From: Ancylomarina sp963977525
Lineage (GTDB): Bacteria > Bacteroidota > Bacteroidia > Bacteroidales > Marinifilaceae
NCBI GenBank assembly: GCA_963977525.1
Contig: CAXBPC010000006.1
Location: 1-64,000 of the forward strand
Reading direction: 5' to 3'
Length of the DNA stretch: 64,000 bases
Numbering within the stretch: the first letter of the stretch is position 1; every line of letters starts with the position of its first letter. This document shows positions 34,512 to 42,197 of the stretch, piece by piece. A program made the position numbers and the translations under genes. The notes beneath the pieces are model-generated. The model was not told the DNA's origin, made no database searches, and was given only the letters and a program-made list of their open reading frames with translations.

Positions 34512-35621
34512 CTATTTCTTTCCAAAAGCATAAATTCTACCATCCATGGCAGTCACAACAATCATATTATTGACTACGGCTGGTGTAGAAACAATAGCTC
34601 TTCCTATTTCATAAGACCAAATTTTCATACCCGTTTCCAGGTTTAACTGATAGATTCGTCCATCGCCTGAAGCAATCAGGACTGAGTTTTTTGTGATCAC
34701 TGGTGAACCTTCAATTTTACCTTTAGTCTTGAACTTCCAAATGAGATCACCAGTTTTCTTATTATAACAATACACAACTCGATTTTCAGCACCAATAATA
34801 ACCTTGTCCTTATTTACTGATGGTGATCCTAAAAAGGAAATCCCACCTTGTTTTTGCCAAAGAATTTTTCCAGCCTTCAGATCGGCACAATAAAATAGTC
34901 CATCGTAGTTTCCGAAATAAGCCTTTTGCCCATCAAGAGCTGTTGACGATGCGATATAGGATCCCGCATTCAAGGTATCTTTCACTCGTCCTTTTTTCAC
35001 ATCAACCTGATGAATAAAACCATCGCAACCACCAAACACTGCAATTTCCCCATTGCATGCTGGTGCACCATTGATATAATTATTCGATTCATATTTCCAA
35101 AGTCCTTTACCCGTCTTAGCATCTACGCAATGCAAGAAGTAATCGTAGCTACCAAAGATCAGTCGTTTCTTCTTTTCTTCCGAAGAATAAAACCATGAAG
35201 CTGAACCGGATATTTGCCCCTCAGTAATGTACTCCCATTTCATTTTTCCTGAACTGGCATTCAAACAAAAGAATTTTCCCTCAAGGGAACCGAAGTAGAT
35301 GTTTCCATCCAAATATAAAGGTGCTGCTTCAACCGAAGTTTTGGCATCGAATGTCCACTTTAACTCACCATCTTTAGAAATGGCATACAGCTTCCCATCA
35401 TTAGATCCTACGAAAATAGTTCCATTGCTTATAATGGGTGATGATTTAATAGCATCTCCTGTTTTATAAGTCCACAGCAATTTGGGTGCCTTTGGAATCT
35501 CAGCATTCGTACAGCCCGTCAACTCAGAATTACCCCTAAAAGCTAACCAATTGTTAGAGTTTTGGGCTTTAGCCGATAAGACTAAAACAAAGATTAAAAC
35601 TGATGCTAAAAACAATCTCAT
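34512..35621 (-). CDS. Secreted PQQ-like beta-propeller protein
   Basis: A 369-residue protein with a signal peptide (residues 1-19, cut after AKAQ). Blades are very regular: LYAISKDGELKWTFDAKTS, FFCLNASSGKMKWEYI, LHCVDAKTGKGLWKYE, FYCADLKAGKILWQKQ and YQLNLETGMKIWSYEI, as in BamB-type quinoprotein folds. It shares the N-terminal FRG turn (WLAFRGNSELTG) with the other propellers of the locus but lacks their C-terminal RHG blade, so it forms a separate branch. There is no heme or catalytic signature. Location is periplasmic. Confidence 0.85.
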   Translation of the reverse strand: MRLFLASVLIFVLVLSAKAQNSNNWLAFRGNSELTGCTNAEIPKAPKLLWTYKTGDAIKSSPIISNGTIFVGSNDGKLYAISKDGELKWTFDAKTSVEAAPLYLDGNIYFGSLEGKFFCLNASSGKMKWEYITEGQISGSASWFYSSEEKKKRLIFGSYDYFLHCVDAKTGKGLWKYESNNYINGAPACNGEIAVFGGCDGFIHQVDVKKGRVKDTLNAGSYIASSTALDGQKAYFGNYDGLFYCADLKAGKILWQKQGGISFLGSPSVNKDKVIIGAENRVVYCYNKKTGDLIWKFKTKGKIEGSPVITKNSVLIASGDGRIYQLNLETGMKIWSYEIGRAIVSTPAVVNNMIVVTAMDGRIYAFGKK

Positions 35622-35685
35622 ATCTAAATATTTCTTTAATTTTATTCAAAACCTCCTTAAAACTACCCTGGCTAATTTTCATTTT

Positions 35686-35790
35686 CACGCAAAGAACGCA
35701 GAGAAAAATAACAAGAACGCAAAGTATTAGTAATCATACCACATCTCTTTGCGATCTTAGCGAAAGTCTTAGCGACCTTTGCGAGAGATC
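35686..35790. repeat. CGCAAAG-rich inverted repeats
   Basis: CACGCAAAGAACGCAGAG and AAGAACGCAAAG on one side face CTCTTTGCGATC, TTAGCGAAAG and CCTTTGCGAGAG on the other, giving several possible pairings. Words of this type are scattered through many bacterial genomes as small dispersed repeats. It fills most of the 224-bp gap before the propeller gene and might also end or process the transcript of the flavoprotein gene. Confidence 0.5.
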
Positions 35791-35845
35791 TTATTTTATA
35801 AAGCTTCTCTAAATTTGTTAATACAAATCAGCAGGCGCCAACTTC

Positions 35846-37357
35846 TTATTTCAATGCCAAAGCACCCGTTGGGCAAGCTTCTACACATTTTAGTGCTGTT
35901 TGTGTTAGGGCCTGATTCATATTCTGATTAAAAGGAACGGCCATTTCCATATCGAAACCTCGACCAATAAATGTCACTCCTGTTAATTCATTATTCTTCT
36001 CAGCAATTTCAACACACAAACCACATTTTATGCACTTTTCAGGCTCATAAACGATACTTTCATGATTGAAATGCTTCTTCAAAGATTCTCTATCTCCCAA
36101 TAAAAATTTTCTTCGATCAACCTGATAAGTTTCTGCGCAATCACGAAGCATACAGTTATCCATTTTACGGCAATCACAATGTAAACATCGTGCTGCCTCT
36201 GCTATTGCATCGTCAGTACTCTTTATATCTTTTCGACTACCTTCAGTAGCTTCTTTAAGATATTCCAAAGCTTCAGTTTGGCGAAGCACACCAAAGCGAG
36301 AATTAAACTTTCGTTTAGTAACTTCCAACTCTTGTCCTTGTAAAAACAAATTCACTGCATGAGCAGCCTCTTTTCCTTGAGCCAAAGCTTTTACAGCCAT
36401 TTTCTGAACTCGAAGTACGCTTCCACAAGCAAACACATCAGGCAAGTTGGTTTTAAAAGCCTCTTTCTCTCCCTTAAAATCGAGATTCAATTTAGCTATT
36501 TCATCCGAATCTGAGCCACTTGCTATAATCACAGCATCATATTCCTTGCGGATAGATTCGAAACCATCCGTATTTATAGGTGAATTCAATTTTATCTCTA
36601 AACCTAGTTTTTGCAGAATTGCAATCTCCGAGTCCAACACATTCTGAGGCATCGCCCCTTTGTTGATGGCTGTTTGAAGAGTTCCTCCTATAACAGACTC
36701 TTTTTCGAAAATACTGCAAGCATGTCCTTCCTTTAATATTTGAAAGCTCGCTGCTAAACCTGCAGTTCCAGAGCCAATAACAGCAACTTTTTTCCCACTT
36801 AAAGGTTTCACCTTAGGCAAAAAGCTATTTTCGGCTTCTTCAGCTACGGTTCGCTTCAAAACGCAAATTGAAACCGCTTCATCTACATCTTTACGACGAC
36901 AAACTTTCTCGCATGGAGCAGAACAGATGTAACCCAAAATATGTGGTAAGGCAATCTCTTCCTTTACAATTTCAATCGCCTCATCGAATTTACCTTGTGC
37001 AATAAAACGATTCATTTTAGGAATATCCATAAAAGCAGGACAAGCTACACGGCATGGTGCTTCACAATCACCTACATGATCACTCAACAAAAGTTCTACT
37101 GCCTCTTTTCTAGCATCAAATACTTCTATATCCTCACTCGCCAAATTCATACCATCGACAACCTTAGTCGCACAAGATGGCATCATTTTACCTGAATTAT
37201 TATCCTTCACCATACAAACCATACAAGTTGGATGATTTGAACAGCCATCCAAGTAACACATGGAAGGAATATGAATACCTACAGATTCTGCGGCTTTTAA
37301 AACCGTAGTACCCGCAGATACTTCTATATCTTTATTGTCAATTTTTAGTTTTACCAT
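35846..37357 (-). CDS. [2Fe-2S]/GltD-like iron-sulfur flavoprotein lacking the NAD(P)H domain
   Basis: A 503-residue cytosolic protein. Residues 1-75 are a NuoG-like [2Fe-2S] domain (Cys34, 45, 48, 62). Residues 90-175 match the N-terminal iron-sulfur domain of GltD (DCEAPCRVACP, CSAPCEKVCRRKD). The FAD site follows: VAVIGSGTAGLAAS (about 192-204), ASGSDSDE (279-286) and LPDVFACGS (305-313). In GltD and NfnB a second Rossmann domain of over 100 residues that binds NAD(P)H stands between the last two; here the gap is about 20 residues, so that domain is missing. The C-terminus adds CLHCDC and a [4Fe-4S] site (CIKCGLC with CVEACP). It probably exchanges electrons with the NuoF-type protein encoded 43 bases upstream. 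Confidence 0.85.
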   Translation of the reverse strand: MVKLKIDNKDIEVSAGTTVLKAAESVGIHIPSMCYLDGCSNHPTCMVCMVKDNNSGKMMPSCATKVVDGMNLASEDIEVFDARKEAVELLLSDHVGDCEAPCRVACPAFMDIPKMNRFIAQGKFDEAIEIVKEEIALPHILGYICSAPCEKVCRRKDVDEAVSICVLKRTVAEEAENSFLPKVKPLSGKKVAVIGSGTAGLAASFQILKEGHACSIFEKESVIGGTLQTAINKGAMPQNVLDSEIAILQKLGLEIKLNSPINTDGFESIRKEYDAVIIASGSDSDEIAKLNLDFKGEKEAFKTNLPDVFACGSVLRVQKMAVKALAQGKEAAHAVNLFLQGQELEVTKRKFNSRFGVLRQTEALEYLKEATEGSRKDIKSTDDAIAEAARCLHCDCRKMDNCMLRDCAETYQVDRRKFLLGDRESLKKHFNHESIVYEPEKCIKCGLCVEIAEKNNELTGVTFIGRGFDMEMAVPFNQNMNQALTQTALKCVEACPTGALALK

Positions 37358-37400
37358 AATCTACTTCTATCAGATTACTGATTTTAAATTGAACATTTAT

Positions 37401-39746
37401 TTAACGTATCACTACTGCATCGACTGGACAAATTTGTCTGCAAATGTCACATTTAATGCAAAGCTCATTATCCACTTTATGCAACTCGTAGGGTTTAGCC
37501 TCAATTGCATCAACTGGGCAACGCTGAGCACACTTGGTACAACCTGTGCACTCTTCCTCTATCTCATACGAAATCAATTCTTCACATTTACCAGAAGGAC
37601 AAGTTCCCTTTATATGAGCTTCGTATTCGTGTCTGAAATATTTTAAAGTAGATAGAACTGGATTTGGAGCTGTTTGTCCCAAGCCACAAATACTACCTTT
37701 TTTCGTATTGATTGCCAATTGCTCAAGTAAATCGAGATCTTCAAGTTTTCCCTTTCCCGATTTAATCTTATCTAGAATTTCGAGCATTCGTCGCGTTCCA
37801 ATTCTACAGAAAGTACAGCGTCCACAAGATTCTTCCTGAGTAAACGATAAGAAGTAACGAGCAATATCAACCATACAATCCGATTCATCAAGAACAATTA
37901 GTCCTCCCGAACCCATCATGGCTCCTACTTCTTTCAACGAATCAAAGTCGATGGTTGTATCAGCCATTGAAGCAGGAATACATCCTCCTGAAGGTCCACC
38001 AATTTGAACAGCTTTAAATTCTTTTCCATCAGCAATACCGCCACCAATTTCTTCAACAATTTGGCGAATAGAAATACCCATAGGAACCTCTATCAGTCCA
38101 CCACGCTTAATTTTACCTGCCAAGGCAAAAACCTTAGTTCCTTTACTTTTCTCAGTTCCTATCTCACTAAACTTATCTGAGCCATTTCTCAGTATCCAGG
38201 GAACAAGTGAGAAGGTCTCCGTATTATTAATAAGTGTGGGTTGATTCCAAAGTCCTTTTTCAGCAGGATATGGTGGGCGCAATTGCGGAATCCCTCTTTT
38301 TCCTTCGATGGAAGCAATTAATGCTGTCTCTTCACCACAAACAAAAGCACCAGCTCCTTCGAAAATTTCCATATCGAAAGAAAAATCTGATCCTAAAATA
38401 TTTTTACCAAGAATTCCCTTTTCTCTACAGATCTTAATGCCTTCTCGAATTCGCTCCACGGCTAATGGGTACTCTGCTCGTATGTATAAACGTCCTTCGG
38501 TCGCACCAACAGCATAAGCTCCAATAATAATCCCTTCGATGACGCGGAATGGATAGGATTCTAAAAGCATTCTATCCATAAAGGCACCTGGATCACCTTC
38601 ATCGCCATTGCAAATAATATATTTTTGATCTGATTGCGCTTGTTGAACCATTCGCCATTTAATGAAAGATGGAAATCCTGCTCCACCTCTCCCTTTCAAA
38701 CCACTCGCTTCAATTTCTTCAATTATCTGATCAGGACTGAGTTCTTTCAAGCATTTTCCCAGTGCCGAAAATCCTTCTTTACTTTTATATTCTTCAAAGT
38801 CAGAAGGACGAATCTCACCCCTATATTCTGTTGCAATATTTATTTGTCCTTTAAGGAATTCTGCAATTGGTGTATTTTCCTCACTAACATTATATCGTGC
38901 TGATGACTTCGGTATATCTGTAAAAGTTAAGTTCTCAGCATAGTTATAGAATCGACTTTTAAATCGATTCATGAAACTGTCAGATTTAAAATGTTTTTGG
39001 ATAATATCACCAACATCTTCCGACTTCAGCTTGGTATAATAAACGGCATCCTCTCCTAACTTATGAATTTCCATCATGGGCACTTGATTACAAACGCCAA
39101 CACAACCAACTTGCTTCACATCTACATTAATACCACTACTATCCAAAGTCTCTTCTAAGGCTTCTTTCACTCCTGAACTACCACTGGCGATACAACAAGA
39201 TCCTAATCCAATACGAATTTCTCCTTGCGGCAAGCCTTTTTCCGATAGTGTTCTCACCTTTTCCTTACTTCCTGTTCCCTCTTTTAAGAGAAAATCTTCC
39301 ATAACGTCTTTTACTGTTCCTGTTTCAACATGACCATAGGTTACGTCGTCAATCTGAACAACTGGAGCTAGCGTACAACAACCCAAACAAGCTACTTCTT
39401 CAAGTGTAAATTTCTTTTGATCATCAGTACTTTCTCCATCAGGCAAATTTAATTCTCTGCGAAAAGCATCATAAACCTGTCCTGCCCCTTTTACATGGCA
39501 AGCCGTCCCAACACACACACGAACAATATGCTCACCTACTGGTTGATGGCGGAATTGAGAATAAAAAGTTGAAATACCTGAAATCTGTGCCTGCGTAATA
39601 TCTGTGATTTCACAAACACGCTTTAAAGCTTCTTCTGGCAAATAGTTTAGCTCAGCTTGGATGGCCTGCAAAATAGGAATCACCTTTTCTGAGCTTATTC
39701 CTTTCACTGCAACTATTCTGTCAACTATATCGGTTATCTTATTCAT
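37401..39746 (-). CDS. Fused NuoE-NuoF-ferredoxin NADH dehydrogenase (HydB/HndC type)
   Basis: From the ATG at 39746 the protein has 781 residues (an upstream ATG at 39794 is less likely). Order: NuoE-like [2Fe-2S] domain (residues 1-150; CVGTAC and CLGCC), a second thioredoxin-like [2Fe-2S] domain (about 180-260; GSCCIASG and GCVGVC), the NuoF core with FMN/NADH motifs GRGGAGFPSFIKW, NGDEGDPGAFMDR and GAGAFVCGEETALI plus its [4Fe-4S] motif SCGRCTFCRIGT, and two terminal [4Fe-4S] clusters (CTGCTKCAQRCP, CIKCDICRQICP). NuoE and HndC are normally separate genes. This layout is that of electron-bifurcating hydrogenases and formate dehydrogenases, but no hydrogenase or formate dehydrogenase catalytic subunit is in the window, so the electron partner must be the neighbouring flavoprotein or polyferredoxins. 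Confidence 0.9.
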   Translation of the reverse strand: MNKITDIVDRIVAVKGISSEKVIPILQAIQAELNYLPEEALKRVCEITDITQAQISGISTFYSQFRHQPVGEHIVRVCVGTACHVKGAGQVYDAFRRELNLPDGESTDDQKKFTLEEVACLGCCTLAPVVQIDDVTYGHVETGTVKDVMEDFLLKEGTGSKEKVRTLSEKGLPQGEIRIGLGSCCIASGSSGVKEALEETLDSSGINVDVKQVGCVGVCNQVPMMEIHKLGEDAVYYTKLKSEDVGDIIQKHFKSDSFMNRFKSRFYNYAENLTFTDIPKSSARYNVSEENTPIAEFLKGQINIATEYRGEIRPSDFEEYKSKEGFSALGKCLKELSPDQIIEEIEASGLKGRGGAGFPSFIKWRMVQQAQSDQKYIICNGDEGDPGAFMDRMLLESYPFRVIEGIIIGAYAVGATEGRLYIRAEYPLAVERIREGIKICREKGILGKNILGSDFSFDMEIFEGAGAFVCGEETALIASIEGKRGIPQLRPPYPAEKGLWNQPTLINNTETFSLVPWILRNGSDKFSEIGTEKSKGTKVFALAGKIKRGGLIEVPMGISIRQIVEEIGGGIADGKEFKAVQIGGPSGGCIPASMADTTIDFDSLKEVGAMMGSGGLIVLDESDCMVDIARYFLSFTQEESCGRCTFCRIGTRRMLEILDKIKSGKGKLEDLDLLEQLAINTKKGSICGLGQTAPNPVLSTLKYFRHEYEAHIKGTCPSGKCEELISYEIEEECTGCTKCAQRCPVDAIEAKPYELHKVDNELCIKCDICRQICPVDAVVIR

Positions 39747-39792
39747 TCTTTCTTTTTCAAGTATCAAGCTTATAACTTTAAGTACTCTAGGC

Positions 39793-39817
39793 ACTCATAA
39801 ATACTTTAAGTACTTAT
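39793..39817 (-). promoter_or_regulatory. 25-bp shared element, copy B
   Basis: Identical to 27027-27051. It begins 47 bases upstream of the NADH dehydrogenase start and its far end covers the stop codon (TAA at 39814-39816) of the preceding propeller gene. An inverted variant of the companion word stands directly beside it (ATAACTTTAAGTACTC, 39772-39787). Confidence 0.5.
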
Positions 39818-41697
39818 TTCCCTATACAATATAGATTCTTACCCGCACGGATATAAATATGTCCATCTGCAAATGCAGGTGTTGAGTCTGATTTTTCACC
39901 TAGATTTGAAGTCGCAACAGAAACAAACTCCTTATCAGCTTTAAAAATGTGCATACTTCCAGCTCTGTCTAGCAGATATATTTTTTCATCAACCAAAATT
40001 GGTGAAGCGTAAAAACCGTTATCAAATTCATGCTCCCAATACAATTCTCCCGATAGAGCATCGTAACAAGCCACAAGACCATAAGATGTCACTACAAATA
40101 AATATTTATCCGTGGCAACAGGACTTGGCACATCCGATAGATAATCGTAAGCCTCCCAAAGAACTTCAGGATTAGCACCTGTTTTGATGGCTACCAAACT
40201 AGCATATTCGTTAAGAGCAAACACAATTCCATTGGCATAAGCCACAGATGGTCCAACTTCTCCTGTAATACAATCTAGCTTCCACAACTCTTCACCTGTT
40301 TGTGCATCGTACGAAGCCACACAAGGATCTGAAGCTAATATCACTTCTGCCCTTTCGCCATTCTGCACAACTACTGGAGATGCCCACGATACTTTTACTT
40401 TTCTATCCGTACGCCATACCTCATCGCCTGTTTTAGTCGAAAGAGCCATTACTTTGCCAGATTTTTTATGATCGTATTGAACAATCAGCTTATCTTCAAA
40501 AACAACTAAAGAAGATGAATGTCCATAATGATTATCAGGGACACCTAAATTCTTAGACCAAACAGATTTTCCTTTCATATCTAAAGCGACTAGATCACCA
40601 TTAGAGAAAATGGCAAAAACAAAAGTCCCATCAGTACTTACAGTTGCTGCAGCGTGTCCGGTATCAGGAGTCACTTCAGGAGAAGCTTTAGAACCAGCAA
40701 CGTTATTAATATCGGCTGTCCATAGTAACTTTCCAGAGTTTCGATTATAGCAATAAACTTGTTTTTTATTTGCATCCGCTCCTGACAAGAATAGTTTGTC
40801 ACCCCAAATTACTGGCGAATTATAGGCATGTAGTTCTGGCGTAACTTTCCACTTTATATTTTTACCACTAGCTCCATCCCATTCTGTAGGTACATTTTTG
40901 TGATAAGCAATTCCATTACCACCCGGCCCTCTGAAAGAAGGAAAGTTTGACATCATTGCCTTACTTGGGTATTGACCTGTATATTTTTTAGTAGCAGTTA
41001 CTTTCTTAGTTTCTGCGGCTTTTTCAACTGGTTCAGGTTTTGATGTCTCCTCGACAGCCTTTTTTGTTGGAACTATTTTAGCACTTGCTTCCTCAACGAC
41101 AGCTTTTTTCTCAATTTCTTTTGGTTTCTCAGCAACAGCTGCCACAGGTGTAAGTTCGTTAGCAAGTTCTGTTTCTGCCTTTGCAATTTTTGCGGCATCG
41201 GTAAATCGTGTACCAATATCTTTATGCGTAACAAAAGCTAATATCAGAGTTACAACAACTAAAACTGAGCCTCCAATACTAAGCCATTTTCTAGCATTTT
41301 GCTGATACCTAATTATATTTTGACTGTACTCCTCATCGACTGAAGGCAAAATCTTTTTGCCCATTCTCATAATCTGCATTGCAATTATCATCACAATAAG
41401 TGAAAGCAATAAAAGATAAGCTCCTGTTCTTACTTCCCATTGATTGGTGAAAAATGCTTTACGAACCAACAAATCCATTTCTCTGATTTGCTCTCGAAGT
41501 TGCGCATCATTTGGATTATCGTTCAATCGTTCCACCAAAGAATTAATCACTTCGGTATTAACAGGATCAACCTTATTAATTTGCAGGTAATTGACAATAA
41601 CCATAGCACAAATTAAGATGGCAAAAACACCAGATACAATAGCGACACCTCGCCACAGAGACAGGTTGATTGGTTTATTTGAAAATTTCGTATTCAT
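39814..41697 (-). CDS. Membrane-anchored PQQ-like beta-propeller with three helices
   Basis: A 627-residue protein. Three membrane helices occupy about 14-36, 92-112 and 137-159 (VAIVSGVFAILICAMVIVNY; AYLLLLSLIVMIIAMQIM; LSIGGSVLVVVTLILAFV). A Lys/Glu/Ala/Val-rich linker (about 170-245) leads to the propeller (250-627), which opens with FPSFRGPGGNGIAYHKN and has blades such as VYCYNRNSGKLLWTADI, LVALDMKGKSVWSKNLG and MALSTKTGDEVWRTD. The propeller should face the periplasm. Among the propellers of the locus it alone has a multi-helix base, which makes it a candidate docking point between the membrane and the soluble propellers. The start lies directly after a region of 21-bp repeats. Confidence 0.82.
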   Translation of the reverse strand: MNTKFSNKPINLSLWRGVAIVSGVFAILICAMVIVNYLQINKVDPVNTEVINSLVERLNDNPNDAQLREQIREMDLLVRKAFFTNQWEVRTGAYLLLLSLIVMIIAMQIMRMGKKILPSVDEEYSQNIIRYQQNARKWLSIGGSVLVVVTLILAFVTHKDIGTRFTDAAKIAKAETELANELTPVAAVAEKPKEIEKKAVVEEASAKIVPTKKAVEETSKPEPVEKAAETKKVTATKKYTGQYPSKAMMSNFPSFRGPGGNGIAYHKNVPTEWDGASGKNIKWKVTPELHAYNSPVIWGDKLFLSGADANKKQVYCYNRNSGKLLWTADINNVAGSKASPEVTPDTGHAAATVSTDGTFVFAIFSNGDLVALDMKGKSVWSKNLGVPDNHYGHSSSLVVFEDKLIVQYDHKKSGKVMALSTKTGDEVWRTDRKVKVSWASPVVVQNGERAEVILASDPCVASYDAQTGEELWKLDCITGEVGPSVAYANGIVFALNEYASLVAIKTGANPEVLWEAYDYLSDVPSPVATDKYLFVVTSYGLVACYDALSGELYWEHEFDNGFYASPILVDEKIYLLDRAGSMHIFKADKEFVSVATSNLGEKSDSTPAFADGHIYIRAGKNLYCIGK

Positions 41698-42197
41698 CTA
41701 TTTTAGAAATATTAGTACAGTAATATTTTTCTCACCCCTTCTGAGAGGATATTCTATTATTTCGTTAGACTCCAAATCTATTTGGTCACACTTCAGGTGC
41801 TCTGAAATCGGATCCAAGTCCTCTGAAATCGGATCCAAGTGCTCTGAAATCGGCTCCAACTGCTTTGAAGTCGGCTCCAAGTCCTCTGAAATCGGATCCA
41901 AGTGCTTTGAAGTCGGCTCCAAGTCCTCTGAAATCGGATCCAAGTGCTTTGAAATCGGCTCCAAGTGCTTTGAAGTCGGCTCCAAGTCCTCTGAAATCGG
42001 ATCCAAGTGCTTTGAAATCGGCTCCAACTGCTCTGAAATCGGCTCCAAGTCCTCTGAAATCGGCTCCAACTGCTCTGAAGTCGGCTCCAAGTGCTTCTCA
42101 CTGGACTACAAGTCTATTTCGTCACGATCCAAGTGCTCTGAAGTCGGCTCCGAGTGCTTTGAAGTCGGCTCCAACTGCTTCTCACTGGACTACAAGT
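41698..42197. other. 500-bp gap inside the locus, mostly minisatellite
   Basis: The only gap of this size between genes of the locus. Nearly all of it is the repeat described at 41801-42197. Open frames run through it on both strands only because the unit length is a multiple of three and has no stop; none begins with ATG on the minus strand, so I do not call a gene. Confidence 0.6.
41801..42197 (-). repeat. 21-bp minisatellite with 60-bp interruptions
   Basis: Fourteen contiguous 21-bp units (41801-42094, plus-strand form TCTGAAATCGGATCCAAGTC and one more base) differ at a few fixed places (T/C, A/G, A/C, CC/GC). Then comes a different segment (CTCACTGGACTACAAGTC, TATTTCGTCACGATCC), two more units (42137-42178) and the start of a second copy of that segment, which runs into the TAG stop of the NapH-like gene at 42198. 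A decayed form of the segment also precedes the array (41765-41800). On the minus strand the unit would read as the heptad LEPISED/LEPTSKH. Confidence 0.88.

Noticed and set aside
37401..39746. Part of respiratory complex I
   Set aside because: NuoE/NuoF-type domains are present but fused with extra ferredoxin clusters as in soluble bifurcating enzymes, and no membrane Nuo subunits lie nearby.
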